NCBI GenBank assembly: GCA_032718475.1
Contig: JAUCBJ010001784.1
Coordinates: 1 to 64,000 of the forward strand
Origin: Nemertoderma westbladi
Taxonomy: Eukaryota > Xenacoelomorpha > Nemertodermatida > Nemertodermatidae
Length of the DNA stretch: 64,000 nucleotides
Direction of reading: 5' to 3'
Shown here: piece after piece, positions 46,485 to 56,240 of the stretch
How positions within the stretch are numbered: the stretch's first letter is position 1
Layout of the letters: the number at the start of each line of letters is the position of its first letter
Notes under the pieces: generated by a model
What the model was told of the DNA's origin: nothing
Databases searched by the model: none
The model's input: the letters and a program-made list of their open reading frames with translations, nothing else
Translations under genes and position numbers: made by a program

Positions 46485-47190
46485 CTAGTTCGCTCCTCCC
46501 GTCTTCGGGAACCATCTGAGTTCTTTGCCCCTATCGTTGTCTTGTCTGGGCCGCTTCCTTCCCTCCGGCTTGTCCTCCTTGAGACTCCTCATTCTTGCCA
46601 TTACCGTCTTGCTAAGCGCCGTCGTTGGTTCTTTGGGCGCAGGTGTTATCAACTCCCGGTATCGCTTTGCAGGTGGTCCCTCCGAGTGTCCCTCCTGTTT
46701 CCCCCTGGTAGCATCCCATAGGATCATTTTCATCGCCTGCGGCACGTGCTCTGCCAGAATGTCCCTGAACTCGACCCTGTTTTCCGGTGACCATCTATCC
46801 AAGTATCTCTGAGTGTTAATGACTCCTCCATACGATGCCGCTGTCGCTACCTCCTGATGAATGGTAGTCTCCTCTTGATAATCTCCTGGTGGGCTCCCGG
46901 ATTGATATTAAAGAAGCCCCACTGGAACTCCTGGGCCTTCATCCTCTGCCGTGTCATGACACTGACGTCAGCCCACTCCTCGAAGATCTTGAACTTCTCT
47001 TCATCGTCCATCCAGTCGCACTGGCCCCCATAGTGCCCTCAAAAGTTGCACTTTGAGCATCGGTTGTGCAGCCTCGGACATGCCCCCATCCTATGGGTCG
47101 ACTCGTGGCAGTAGAGACAGGTCGTCCCCTTCTGGAATCGATATAAGCAGCTCTTTTCCTGGTGGGTTAGTCTCCCACAGTAATCACAGC
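46485..47190 (-). pseudogene. Triple CCHC zinc-knuckle protein remnant
   Basis: Three knuckles of the CX2CX4HX4C type in a row on the minus strand: CDYCGRLTHQEKSC (from about 47189), CLYCHESTHRMGAC and CSKCNF-stop-GHYGGQC. A TGA at 47039-47041 interrupts the third. Downstream the frame reads KFKIFEEWADVSVMTRQRMK, then shifts near 46900 into a basic, acidic-flanked stretch ending at 46485 (RYLDRWSPENRVEFRDI). Such knuckles bind RNA in Gag and LINE ORF1 proteins. Whether it belongs to this LTR element or is an older nested insertion is unclear. Confidence 0.5.
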
Positions 47191-47721
47191 CGTGTATCAA
47201 TGCGTCCCACCCCAAGTCGTCCTCACCTAATTGGTTTGGCCTTACAAAGGCTCAATTTGGATGAGTGCCGTTAAACAAGGTGTTCTGTGTTCCGTTCAGT
47301 AATGGCCTACCTCCTAGATTCGAATTTTTCCATATATTTTCAAATATACCCCCCCAAAGTGTCAATTTTTCTTAATTTGTAAAATTTGTCAGTTACTTTA
47401 ATTATGATTCTAGAACTCCCTCCCTCCAGTTGCTATAATTTATTAATTTTTTTTCTAATATTATTTATTTTTCCCTCTCCCTGTGCTATTAACAACTGTC
47501 AGCGGGTTATTTTAACTTAGATATCCCTTCTACTTTGTATACAGGGAAGGCTAGCTATAATTTTACTACGCTAGCTTCTTATCAGACAGCTTTCTGGCCC
47601 TGTAACAAATATCCTATACTTACACTACGGGCTGTGCGGTACAGTAGTCTGTTTCGTGCGGCCTACACGGCCTGTCCTGCTGTACCCACATGCCCCCCTC
47701 TTCCCTCCGTGGTGCTCTCAA

Positions 47722-47985
47722 TGCCCACAACTTCTACGGTACTATGTACCCTACTACTACTACTATGGTATGCCTACATACCCTTTAATTCCGCTTACTA
47801 CGTGGCGCCCTCAGTGCCCACAACTTCTATGGTACTATGTACCCTACTACTACTGCTATGGTATGCCTACATAACCCTTAATTCCGCTTACTACGTGGCG
47901 CCCTCAGTGCCCACAACTTCTACGGTACTGTGTACCCTACTACTACTACTATGTACTACCTACTACTACTATTACTACTTATTTT
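47722..47985. repeat. 93-bp tandem repeat, about 2.8 copies
   Basis: Units begin TGCCCACAACTTCTA at 47722, 47815 and 47908 and contain GTACCCTACTACTACTACTA and TTCCGCTTACTACGTGGCGC. The period is a multiple of three, which keeps frames open, but the product is not a recognised protein. Confidence 0.9.
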
Positions 47986-48238
47986 ATTATTTTGCTTGTT
48001 TATTTTTTTGTTTTTATGTGTGGGAAGGGCATCTCGCCCTCATTCCCACCCCCCCCCCCCCCCTCAGTCCAATATATTGGACGACTAAACTTTAAGGTGA
48101 CCCTTCCAATAGGCAACACTTTCCTACCGCCGTGCTGTAGGTCTTCCTATCTTTGGCCCTTATCTTTCCTACAATCCTCACTTCCACCGACCTAATCCTG
48201 CCATCCTCGTCCCCCGTCAGTCCAACTTATGGGACGAC

Positions 48239-49080
48239 TCAACAACCTAAGGGCGATTCTTCCAGCAGGCAACTCTCCCACTGCCCCCCTGTAGGTCCTC
48301 TTAATCTTCGTCCCACTCTCCTTGTCAATTCCAACTCACTTGGGATTGTTCTTCCTTTCTCCTCCACCCTTAAATCGGGTCTTTCCGTCATCTCACTGAT
48401 CTCTTCGTGGTCCTCTGGCAGCAAAATACTACCCTCCATCTTGTCGTCACTTGGTGGTAGAATGCCGCCCCTCATGCCATCCTCACTGGTACATGCCACC
48501 TCTGCTGGCCTCCCTCTCAATATGTGCGCTGGCATTAAAGCCCCTGATGACCCCGGGTCATCCTTCAGCATGCATAATGGCTTACCATTTAATGCCCCTT
48601 TGCACTCTGCCAGCCCCATATGCGTGTGCAACACACCTCCTCCAACTTTCCTGCCTCCTTTGTCACGCTTCATCATCGGCCTCTCCGCCCTTGGTCTAAT
48701 CTTCCCACATCCTCTCCCTTTCCACCTTGTCTTCTTACTCGACCTCCTTCCCATCGGTATGCTTCTCAACTGGAACGGTGTCTGTTCCGGATATCTCTCC
48801 GGATATCTCACCGTCCACTCTTCTCCATCCTCATACCGATACTCCCCAGGAACATCTATGTTCCATCCCATCGCCTCTAGGTCCTCTGCCTCTCCTCATT
48901 GCTTCTCCTCCTGGCTCATCTATCGGCGGTATTTCTCTGAATTTATCTTCCATCCTTTCACCACGCCCCACCATCTGTGGTTCCAGATCCATACCCATCC
49001 CCGACTCCAGGTATCCTCCCTCGGGCTGCTTCTTGTATGGGTCCTCCCAGGGCCTTCAATGCCTCCCAAGGCCCTGGTCC
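48239..49080 (-). other. Region after the protease, no RT
   Basis: After the protease the minus strand encodes acidic and Gly/Arg-rich short frames (for example TIGCMLSGTVEDIEEKPKTG near 49110, and a 210-codon frame at 48239-48871 with RWKGRGCGKIRPRAERP). Nothing resembles a reverse transcriptase, although RT should follow here in a BEL/Pao element. Confidence 0.45.
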
Positions 49081-50640
49081 TCCCCATCGCCCGTCTTTGG
49101 TTTCTCCTCTATGTCCTCAACAGTGCCGGACAGCATGCACCCTATTGTCTCGGAGACGCTGAATGGGATTTTGGTCGTGATTGGGCCGTTAAGTGTTCAT
49201 CCAAACGGCGTAAGAATCGCCACTGGATCTCGTTGTTTATCCCCTCTGAATATGGTCCGTACTCTCTCATGGGCTGTCGGGCAGTCCATGCCGACTATAA
49301 TAGATACCTTCGAGATGTCCACTTCGGGTATTGAGAAATCGATATCGTCCACGAACCGGTATTGCTTGACCTCGATCCTTGTGGGCCTGGCGTTTATATT
49401 AATCGATTCTATTATTTGGATGGGGTCGATGGTCGCCCCATAATCGCAGCCTGGTGCTATTGCTGATATCTCGCAACATCCCGTTCTCATCTCCAAGACC
49501 TCGTCCTTACTCGAGATAGTAGTTACTGCCATTTTACTTGGCCTCGTCTGCAACCCTATCTCTCCGGCCACTCAATTCTCCACTAGCATGAAGGCTGCTC
49601 CGCTGTCGACCAACATTAACATCGTGACCAACCGCCCACTCTCTCCTATTGTCCTCACCGGTACCACCCCGAGTAGTACCGTTCCCCTTCTCTTCGCTCC
49701 CGTGGTGCTTGTCGCCATTGTTTGGCCTTTACCTCCATCTACATCGCCGTGTTTCATTGGTGTTTCCTTACACTCTTCGAATCTGTGTCCTCCTACCACA
49801 CATTGATGACAAATTCCATTTATACCCGCATAGGCTACCCGATCTTGTTTAGGCAACGCCTGCCAATGCTTGCAATTCATGGTCCAATGGAATGCGTTTG
49901 TGTGTAATTGGCATTTGTATTTTGGATTGTAGCCTTCTTTATATAGTGCTTCACGTATCGCGCATATATTTATACCTATCGGTTTAGTGTTTTTATTATT
50001 TGGACTCGGCCTACTGGGTGTGTTGGGATTATATTTGTTCGTGTTGTTGTTTTGTTTCTGTCCCTGCCACGGTGTGGCCCTACTCCCAGCTGTCTGTGGA
50101 CTTGCAGTCCCCTGTGTGGCCACGTATGGTAGTGACTGTCTTAATTTTGGTAGCGCATTCGCCGCACTGTGCTCGGGTTTAGGCCTGTTGTATTCAGCTC
50201 TCGGCGCCTTCCCCAGACTATCCTCGCTGTAGACTGGGTCTGTAATCAATTCCGCCTCATAGTTAAGGAAGTTCTACATCTCCTCTAGCCCTGGCTCCGC
50301 ACCTTTCTTCTCCCGGGTGGAGAAGGCGATCTTTCTCCACTTGTTCCTCAGCCAGATCGGTAGTGCCTGCACTATTGTAGTGATGTTATTCGATGCGTTG
50401 AGTTCGTAAGGTGCATCTAGGGTCTTTAGCACAATCAGCGCCTTTTCGACTTTATTCGCAAAGGTCTTGATGCTGACAGGGTTATCCTGTAGTCCGCCTG
50501 ATGTTAATCCCCTTAAGGTTTCTCGGATGATCTTCGCAGGATGTCTGAATTCCCTGTCCAGGGCCCGCCATGCAGTTGTGAATCCACCTTCGATACCTTG
50601 GTACTGCCTTACGATGTTGTATGCTGGCCCCCCTGTGTAA
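49080..50640 (-). pseudogene. BEL/Pao gag C-terminus and protease, broken
   Basis: In sense order: a DUF1759-type stretch (LPIWLRNKWRKIAFSTREKK, about 50395-50320) with a stop replacing a codon near 50277; a basic Pro/Asn-rich linker; a Cys/His segment CHQCVVGGHRFEEC near 49790; protease motif LVDSGAAFMLVEN at 49610-49572; then VSIIVGMDCPTAHERV and ILTPFG at about 49290-49197. In the family the next residue is Trp (LGW-type motif); here a TGA follows, then TLNGPI continues in frame. This looks like one Trp-to-stop change in an otherwise conserved block. Confidence 0.72.
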
Positions 50641-51474
50641 ACTTGTAGGCATCAAGTTTTCCGTTAGTATTTCGTTGCTGTACATACGCCGGAACTGCAG
50701 GTATTCCTCCAGCTTACTACCATCGAATTTGAATGGCTCCACTGGCGGTAGCTCAATCATGGTCTTTAGTACATCGATGAGTGTTGCCATTCCCATCGAT
50801 TGTACTTCCAGTGCGCTCGATAGTTGTGATACAGACTCCCTTGCTGTTGGTTGCGGTTCACCCGTCGGGCCTGTCGACTTTCCTTGTGTAGGATATATCA
50901 TCGGGGGTAATGGTCCCCTCCATATCTCCGTGTCACATGACTTATTTGGGTCTGAGGGGTTTGGGGTTTTTGTTCTTGGTTGAGCATACTGCTGATATTG
51001 CAATGGGGGAATGTCACCCTGCCCCCCCCCCCCCCCCCCCACTGGTGTTATATTTGGTACTGGGGTTGATGTTATCATGTTAGGGCCCATGCATCTATCG
51101 GCAATATCTCCCCCCTCCCCTGGGTATATATTATATCCCTGCATATTATAGTCATACTGGTGTGCAGGTACCGGTATAGGCCTATCCACTTCTTGCCTTC
51201 CTACCAGTATGTATACCGCGACTTCCGGGTCTAATCCCGTTGTCCGCGCTACCCTATCGCCTACACCATCTCTCCCAGCATGGCCTATAGTATGTGCAGT
51301 AAGGCCTACAGTATGTCCTGCAGTCTGCCTGTGTCCTTCCAGACCGAAGTTTAATCTTCTCGAATATTCCAAGAAGTCCTCCCCGCGACTACCGTATTCT
51401 CGATCGGCAGCTACGTTCCGTCGGGAAGTCTCTCTTCGATCTCCTATCCTGTCTTCATCCTCATACAGGTACAT
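50482..51474 (-). pseudogene. Gag central region of the RT-less element
   Basis: A 330-codon frame with a charged Arg-rich start, a Gly run encoded by a C-tract near 51021-51040, and then the DUF1759-like sequence PPVEPFKFDGSKLEEYLQF and RRMYSNEILTENLM, characteristic of BEL/Pao Gag. The final part (TSLHRGASIQHRKAV) is out of register relative to the family, suggesting a frameshift near 50640. Confidence 0.65.
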
Positions 51475-52104
51475 CCTGTACCCTTCTCCCGGTGTGTGGT
51501 ATATCTCACCAGGTTGTGTTTCTCCGGGGCGACGGAAATCTCCCGGAGTACGACCCCACCGGCTCTCTGACTCTATCTCGACTACTGACGGTTCACTGTC
51601 CGTCCTTCCCCTCCGGTTGCTCGTAGCAACGCTCCTTCAATTCTCCTCACTTTGTCTCACTTCAGTGCAGTGTTCCTCCTCGTGAGATCTCGCTTTGACC
51701 TCCCGGATAAACTCCACTGTTCTTCTTCCGTCTTCCGACTGGGCTCGACGTCTTCTCGCTCGCCCGCTGACGGCGCCAACGTCTCTCTCACTGCCTGGTT
51801 GGATGGTCCTGGGGATATTCGCAATCCCCCTACTATTCTCTGTCATCGGGTGCCGCGGTTCACCTAACTTGCCACGCGCATTATCTGCCGACGCTTGTGG
51901 GACATTCTCTGCCCCCCCCCCCCCTCTTGCCACTAATCGCTTGTGGTGGGGCGCCCGTAGCCCCCCCCCCCCCCCATCCATCACCTCTTACTTCGCCCCT
52001 ACACCCCCCTCTAGTTGACGCATTATCTCTACCCTCGCTGGGTCTATTCACCCCGCTTCTCCCTGAGCAACTGCGTGGCCTTGCAGGTTCTCGTTGGGTT
52101 TATT

Positions 52105-52150
52105 CACCCCCGCTTCTCCCTGTGCAACTGCACAGGGAGAAGCGGGGGTG
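52105..52150. repeat. Perfect 22-bp inverted repeat with 2-nt loop
   Basis: CACCCCCGCTTCTCCCTGTG and two more bases, then AC, then the exact inverse complement. A diverged copy of the left arm lies about 57 bp upstream (about 52048-52070) as a tandem duplication. Confidence 0.95.
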
Positions 52151-52229
52151 GCCTTGCAGGCTCTCATTGGCCGGCTCACTTGTTCCCCCTACGTTTGTAT
52201 TAATTGCACTGTTATTAATTTCGCCCTGA

Positions 52230-53585
52230 TTCGTTACACTGTTACTAATGATATTACTTTGATTAATTTCTTCAGGGTTATTTAACGTATTATTGTCTAA
52301 GTTATTATTTATATTATTTAAATTATTTTGTTCGGAATTATTTACATTATTTAAATTATTTTGTTCGGAATTATTTACATTATTTAAATTATTTTGCATA
52401 TTTAAATTAGGATTGTTGTTACCGGATAAAATATTATTTCCTGCAAGAAAGGTTTGATTAGGGTTGTCTATTACGGTACTATTAATATTAACTCCCTCTA
52501 ACGTATTATTACCCCCCCAGCCCGTACGGTTACACCAGTCCTGGGTCTGTCATCCAGTACCTGTAAGTGGGGTATTAACAAAGGTTTCCATTACCTCTGG
52601 TTCCTCGTAAATACTACCAGAACCAGCCTCACTCTCCGATAATCCCATTTTTGCCAATTCTAACTGGCGCTTTTGCTTCGCCTGATACTGCATTAACCCC
52701 TTCAGCCGGGTATGCATATCATCCCGCATCCGCTTGCCCGCTCTCTCTCTCTCTCTCTCTTTCTTCCCTCATACTCTGGTTGGCTAATTCTGTCTCCCTT
52801 GCCTCCCACTCTCTACGCTCCTTCACCTCTCTCGCCTCCCGCTCCTTGCACTCGCTTTCCACTTTTGCCTCCCACTCTTTGCGCTCGTTTATTTCTCTCT
52901 CTTCTCATTCTCTATAGTTTCTCGCCACCCTCTCGGCCCTCTCTTTACACTCTCTTGCTAATTCTCTCTCCCTCTCTAACAACGCAGTTCCCTCATCTAA
53001 CTACCTTTCCAGTTCCTTTTGATCCAACGCCACAATGTCTAGTTGACACACCAGATCTATCTCTAACACCCTTCTTGCTTTCGCGGAGGATGTAGCGGAC
53101 TTATCGGTCGCGACGGACTCCCGTCGCCTCTCTGCCCTACTAACTTTCCCCCGTTTACTGGGGTTCCTACTAACCGACGACACCGAATCCTCGGGGTTAA
53201 CCTCGGATTCACTGTCGTGCGGGTCTGCCCATCCCACTAACTTAATTCCCCTAGCTTCCACTAAGTAAGGCCCTATGTACACTACATCTGGTTCCATTGC
53301 CTCGGACCGCCACAATTCAAATAGTTCTGTGGCAACCCCCCTCGCTCTCTCACTCGCCAGTTCTCCCTGTCCAAAATGGACTAAGTAACGAAAATGTTTA
53401 TTCAAATCACCTAGCCTCTGGTATAGTTTAGGCTGGTCTACATTTCTCCCCTCCTTGGCCACTTTCAGTAGCTTCTTTGTGGCATTGTATGCCCGTCGCA
53501 GGCGATCACTCGTCCCAACGTCCTCCTCGTTGACCCTACCTTCCCTCCTGGTCCGGCGTCGTACCAGTGGCCCCACCATCGCCAT
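52230..53585 (-). pseudogene. Gag N-terminal region with coiled coil
   Basis: A 194-codon frame (53001-53585) starts MAMVGPLVRRRTRREGRV and contains RRAYNATKKLLKVAKEG, like BEL/Pao Gag N-termini. It continues, past stops, into an Arg/Glu-rich coiled-coil segment encoded at about 52620-52990, and an Asn-rich segment at 52260-52400 made of 27-bp repeats (NNLNNVNNSEQ). The reading frame is interrupted several times. Confidence 0.6.
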
Positions 53586-53928
53586 TCCGGTTGGCCGTCC
53601 GTCGCCCTCAGCCTGTGGCTGGCCGGCGACTTCGGTAGTCCGACCGCCGTCATCATCTCGCGTCGACTCATCATTGACTTTCCCTCCTCATTGTTGTCGG
53701 TCGCCTTCCGCTTGGGTATTCGGATTGTCCCTCGTTGGCGAAGCCGGGGTGGCAGGCCGGTATCGTCTCGTCGCGGCCTCTCGGATCGTTTGGTTGGTGT
53801 CGTTGGTCCGCGGCGGCATTCTTTCTCCCTCTGATTCTCGGGGCGTTTGTCCGCTCATCTTTGGGCTCTCTGGTTCTGGTCACAGTTTTAGTTGTCGGTA
53901 GTTTAGACTTGCTGGCTAGTTTAGACTG

Positions 53929-54533
53929 TGACAGGATTGAGTTCAATGATCCCGACCGGGTTAGGTTATACGCGTCACTTTACTGCTGGGCTGCTGAACT
54001 AATATCTTTGGCCGAAGGCCGTCGAGAAAATAACAGAGTTTGTGTTTCTCGTTGTTAATGTTCCAATGATAATAGCACAGTATGTATAACAGATAATAGT
54101 AGAAATTGCAATACAGAATGATAACAGCAGTATATGAAATGACGGTCGAAACTATTGCCGGTCCCTAACTGTGTGATTGATGAACTGACCGGTAAATCAG
54201 TAATCAGGATAACTATATGATTGATACACATACATATTGGTTCCACCTCTACTCTACTTTGGCCTTCGCTACCCAATGGATGCTTTCCTATCTTTCCCCA
54301 CGTGCTCCCCTGCCCGCTATTGGCTTATATACTAATTGTCACTTTGGCACTCCTTGTAGGTGTTACCCCCTGCCGCTAGCCTCGACTAGCTGGGTTCTCC
54401 CTCTGAGGTGGTTTGACCTCTCACCTCTCTCTGTGGCTTAGGGCGTGTGCCCCCCCCCCCCCCCCCCGAGTTGGTTATGAGGCGAGATTATTATTGGTAA
54501 TCTCGTATCGCCAACTATATTGGTAAAATACCA
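53929..54533 (-). repeat. 5' LTR of the RT-less element (605 bp)
   Basis: Aligns with 44109-45719 minus the LINE, with scattered changes of a few percent. It has a C-tract at about 54451-54467. TG and CA ends are present. No clear tRNA primer site was recognised at the inner edge. Confidence 0.85.
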
Positions 54534-55379
54534 AAAGTGCAAATTCTTCATCAACAATGAAAATACTACAGTAGTTAAAATTCGAACAGTAAAACTTCAA
54601 CAGTAAAAATCACTCACCTTTTGCCTAAAGGATTTAAGACAGAATTGAGAAGGGGGGGAGAATGGGAGAAGGGGGGGGGGGGGTGAGGTTGAAATTTCAA
54701 GAAAACAATATTGATCAAAATATAAAAAAGTAGTAATTGTTTTGGCCACTTTCAAGCAGGGTATAATGCGGCTGGTATTTTGCGATAATATAATACTCAG
54801 TAAAATGGAATGGTAGTAGTAGTAGTAAACACTTAAATAATACCCCCAGCCATCATTCAATGGTAGGGTGAAAACAGTTCTAACTGCCCAAGGTTACAAC
54901 ATTTGTGAAAAGATAATACTAATTCAATTCTCAAATCAAATTCAATTCAATTCAATTCAATACTAATTCATATTATCAATATGATGCTGAACTTAACAGC
55001 ATACATCCTACATAGAAACCTATACAGTATTTCATAACAGATGGTACCACCCTACCAGTAAACGCTTCGGCTATCACCTAACAATGTTATTTATTTAGTT
55101 CCCTAGCAACTCACATTCTTTACTTAATTTGTAGGGTACGGTTAGTAGGGTTGGGTACAATCTTCGCCCGCGTCCAACCTTCGCCCGCGTCCAATCTTCA
55201 CCCGCGCCCAACCTTCGCCTGGGGTAAACCTTCGCCGCAAGGCAATCTTCACCCTCGAGCAACCTTCACCCAATAAGATTTGTGTTAGTACCTAGAAGTT
55301 TATTAATAACATTAATAATAGTATATTAGTAATTAGGGATGATCTTGCTTCTAACCATGTTAAATGTGATAACCATGAC
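54534..55379. other. Intergenic with short degenerate repeat
   Basis: AT-rich, with a G-run at about 54668-54683. A degenerate repeat of about 17 bp, CTTCGCCCGCGTCCAAC, recurs six to seven times at about 55160-55272 (CTTCACCCGCGCCCAAC, CTTCGCCTGGGGTAAAC and similar). No gene seen. Confidence 0.6.
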
Positions 55380-56240
55380 GAGCGCATGAATAAACTAGTG
55401 AGTGATTTAAATTCTAGATGTAAGAACTCTGTTCTTACAATCATTTCATCTACTACCATAAACCGTGCCATTATTATTATGTTATTATTATGTCACGAGC
55501 TGTCCAACATATATTGAACCTGGAGATGGATTCAACGTGCAGTGCCATAGCTGACATAATCAATGCATGTTTCAGGAAAGATGCCTGATTAATTTGGACA
55601 CACAATTATTACAAGTCTATATAAAGGTGGCGGTCGCAGTCTTCTTCACTCCAAATCATATCGTCCAATTGCAACGTTTAGCCTCTTTGGAAAAATATTT
55701 GAATCTGCGATATTCAACGAATTCCTAGCATCCCCAGGATTCATACCGCCTTCACAACTAGCATATCAACGGAAAATAGGATAAGACTTAATAATTACCA
55801 CAATTCTCGAATTCCTAGAATATCAACGGAGAAGTCATACTACCGGATATTTGTGCCATGTTGATATAAAGTCTGCATTTTGTCATATCATTATCATAAC
55901 CTACTATTTCGAAAGGATATTATTTATGGAACACATAAACCCCTATGTCTGTTTAGCACTGTTATCAAACTACGTATCAATAGCACGATAGCCTTTCTGA
56001 AGTTTGGTAACTTCATTGATAATATAGGAATTAAACTAATCAAGGGCGGAAAACAAGGATCACTATTATCTCCGTGCCTATTTATAATGTATACTGGTGA
56101 TGTATTACGGTCGTTAAATGTGGTGAATTTTGGGTTCGATCAGCTGCAGATGTGGTTGGGGACAATAGCTTATGCTTACGACTTACTACTAATTGGTTTA
56201 TCAGCCAATGAGCTTGAAAATATGGTTATAACCATCACCC
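55380..56240 (+). pseudogene. Non-LTR reverse transcriptase fragment (LINE B)
   Basis: Plus-strand RT motifs in several frames: LYKGGGRSLLHSKSYRPIA (about 55614-55670), LFGKIFESAIFNEF, GYLCHVDIKSAFCH (motif A, about 55845), KGGKQGSLLSPCLF (about 56043-56085) and IAYAYDLLLIG, where the usual YADD box is YAYD and a catalytic Asp is lost. Stops and shifts occur near 55590, 55780 and 55880. The family differs from LINE A. It ends where LINE A copy 3 begins. Confidence 0.75.

Larger units (their letters stand above)
44109..54533 (-). mobile_element. BEL/Pao-like LTR element lacking RT and integrase
   Basis: LTRs of about 605 bp at 44109-45719 (split by a LINE) and 53929-54533 flank an 8.2-kb interior. 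In sense order (minus) the interior holds: a gag N-terminus (53585-53001), an Arg/Glu-rich coiled coil (about 52990-52620), an Asn-rich stretch, a DUF1759-like gag domain (about 50760-50260), a Cys/His motif region, a protease (49640-49080), a 93-bp tandem repeat and a triple zinc-knuckle block (47190-47018). I find no RT, RNase H or integrase motif. Several stops and frameshifts are present. It is either a large non-autonomous element or one that lost pol by deletion. No target duplication is visible. Confidence 0.75.

Noticed and set aside
47535-48095. 186-codon plus-strand frame
   Set aside because: It is formed mostly by the 93-bp tandem repeat and a C-tract, with periodic Tyr/Leu-rich sequence and no recognisable family.
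48153-49443. Long plus-strand frames (up to 393 codons) as a real gene
   Set aside because: They are opposite to the element's coding strand, are Pro/Ser/Leu-rich without any domain, and arise from GC-biased antisense of gag-like sequence.
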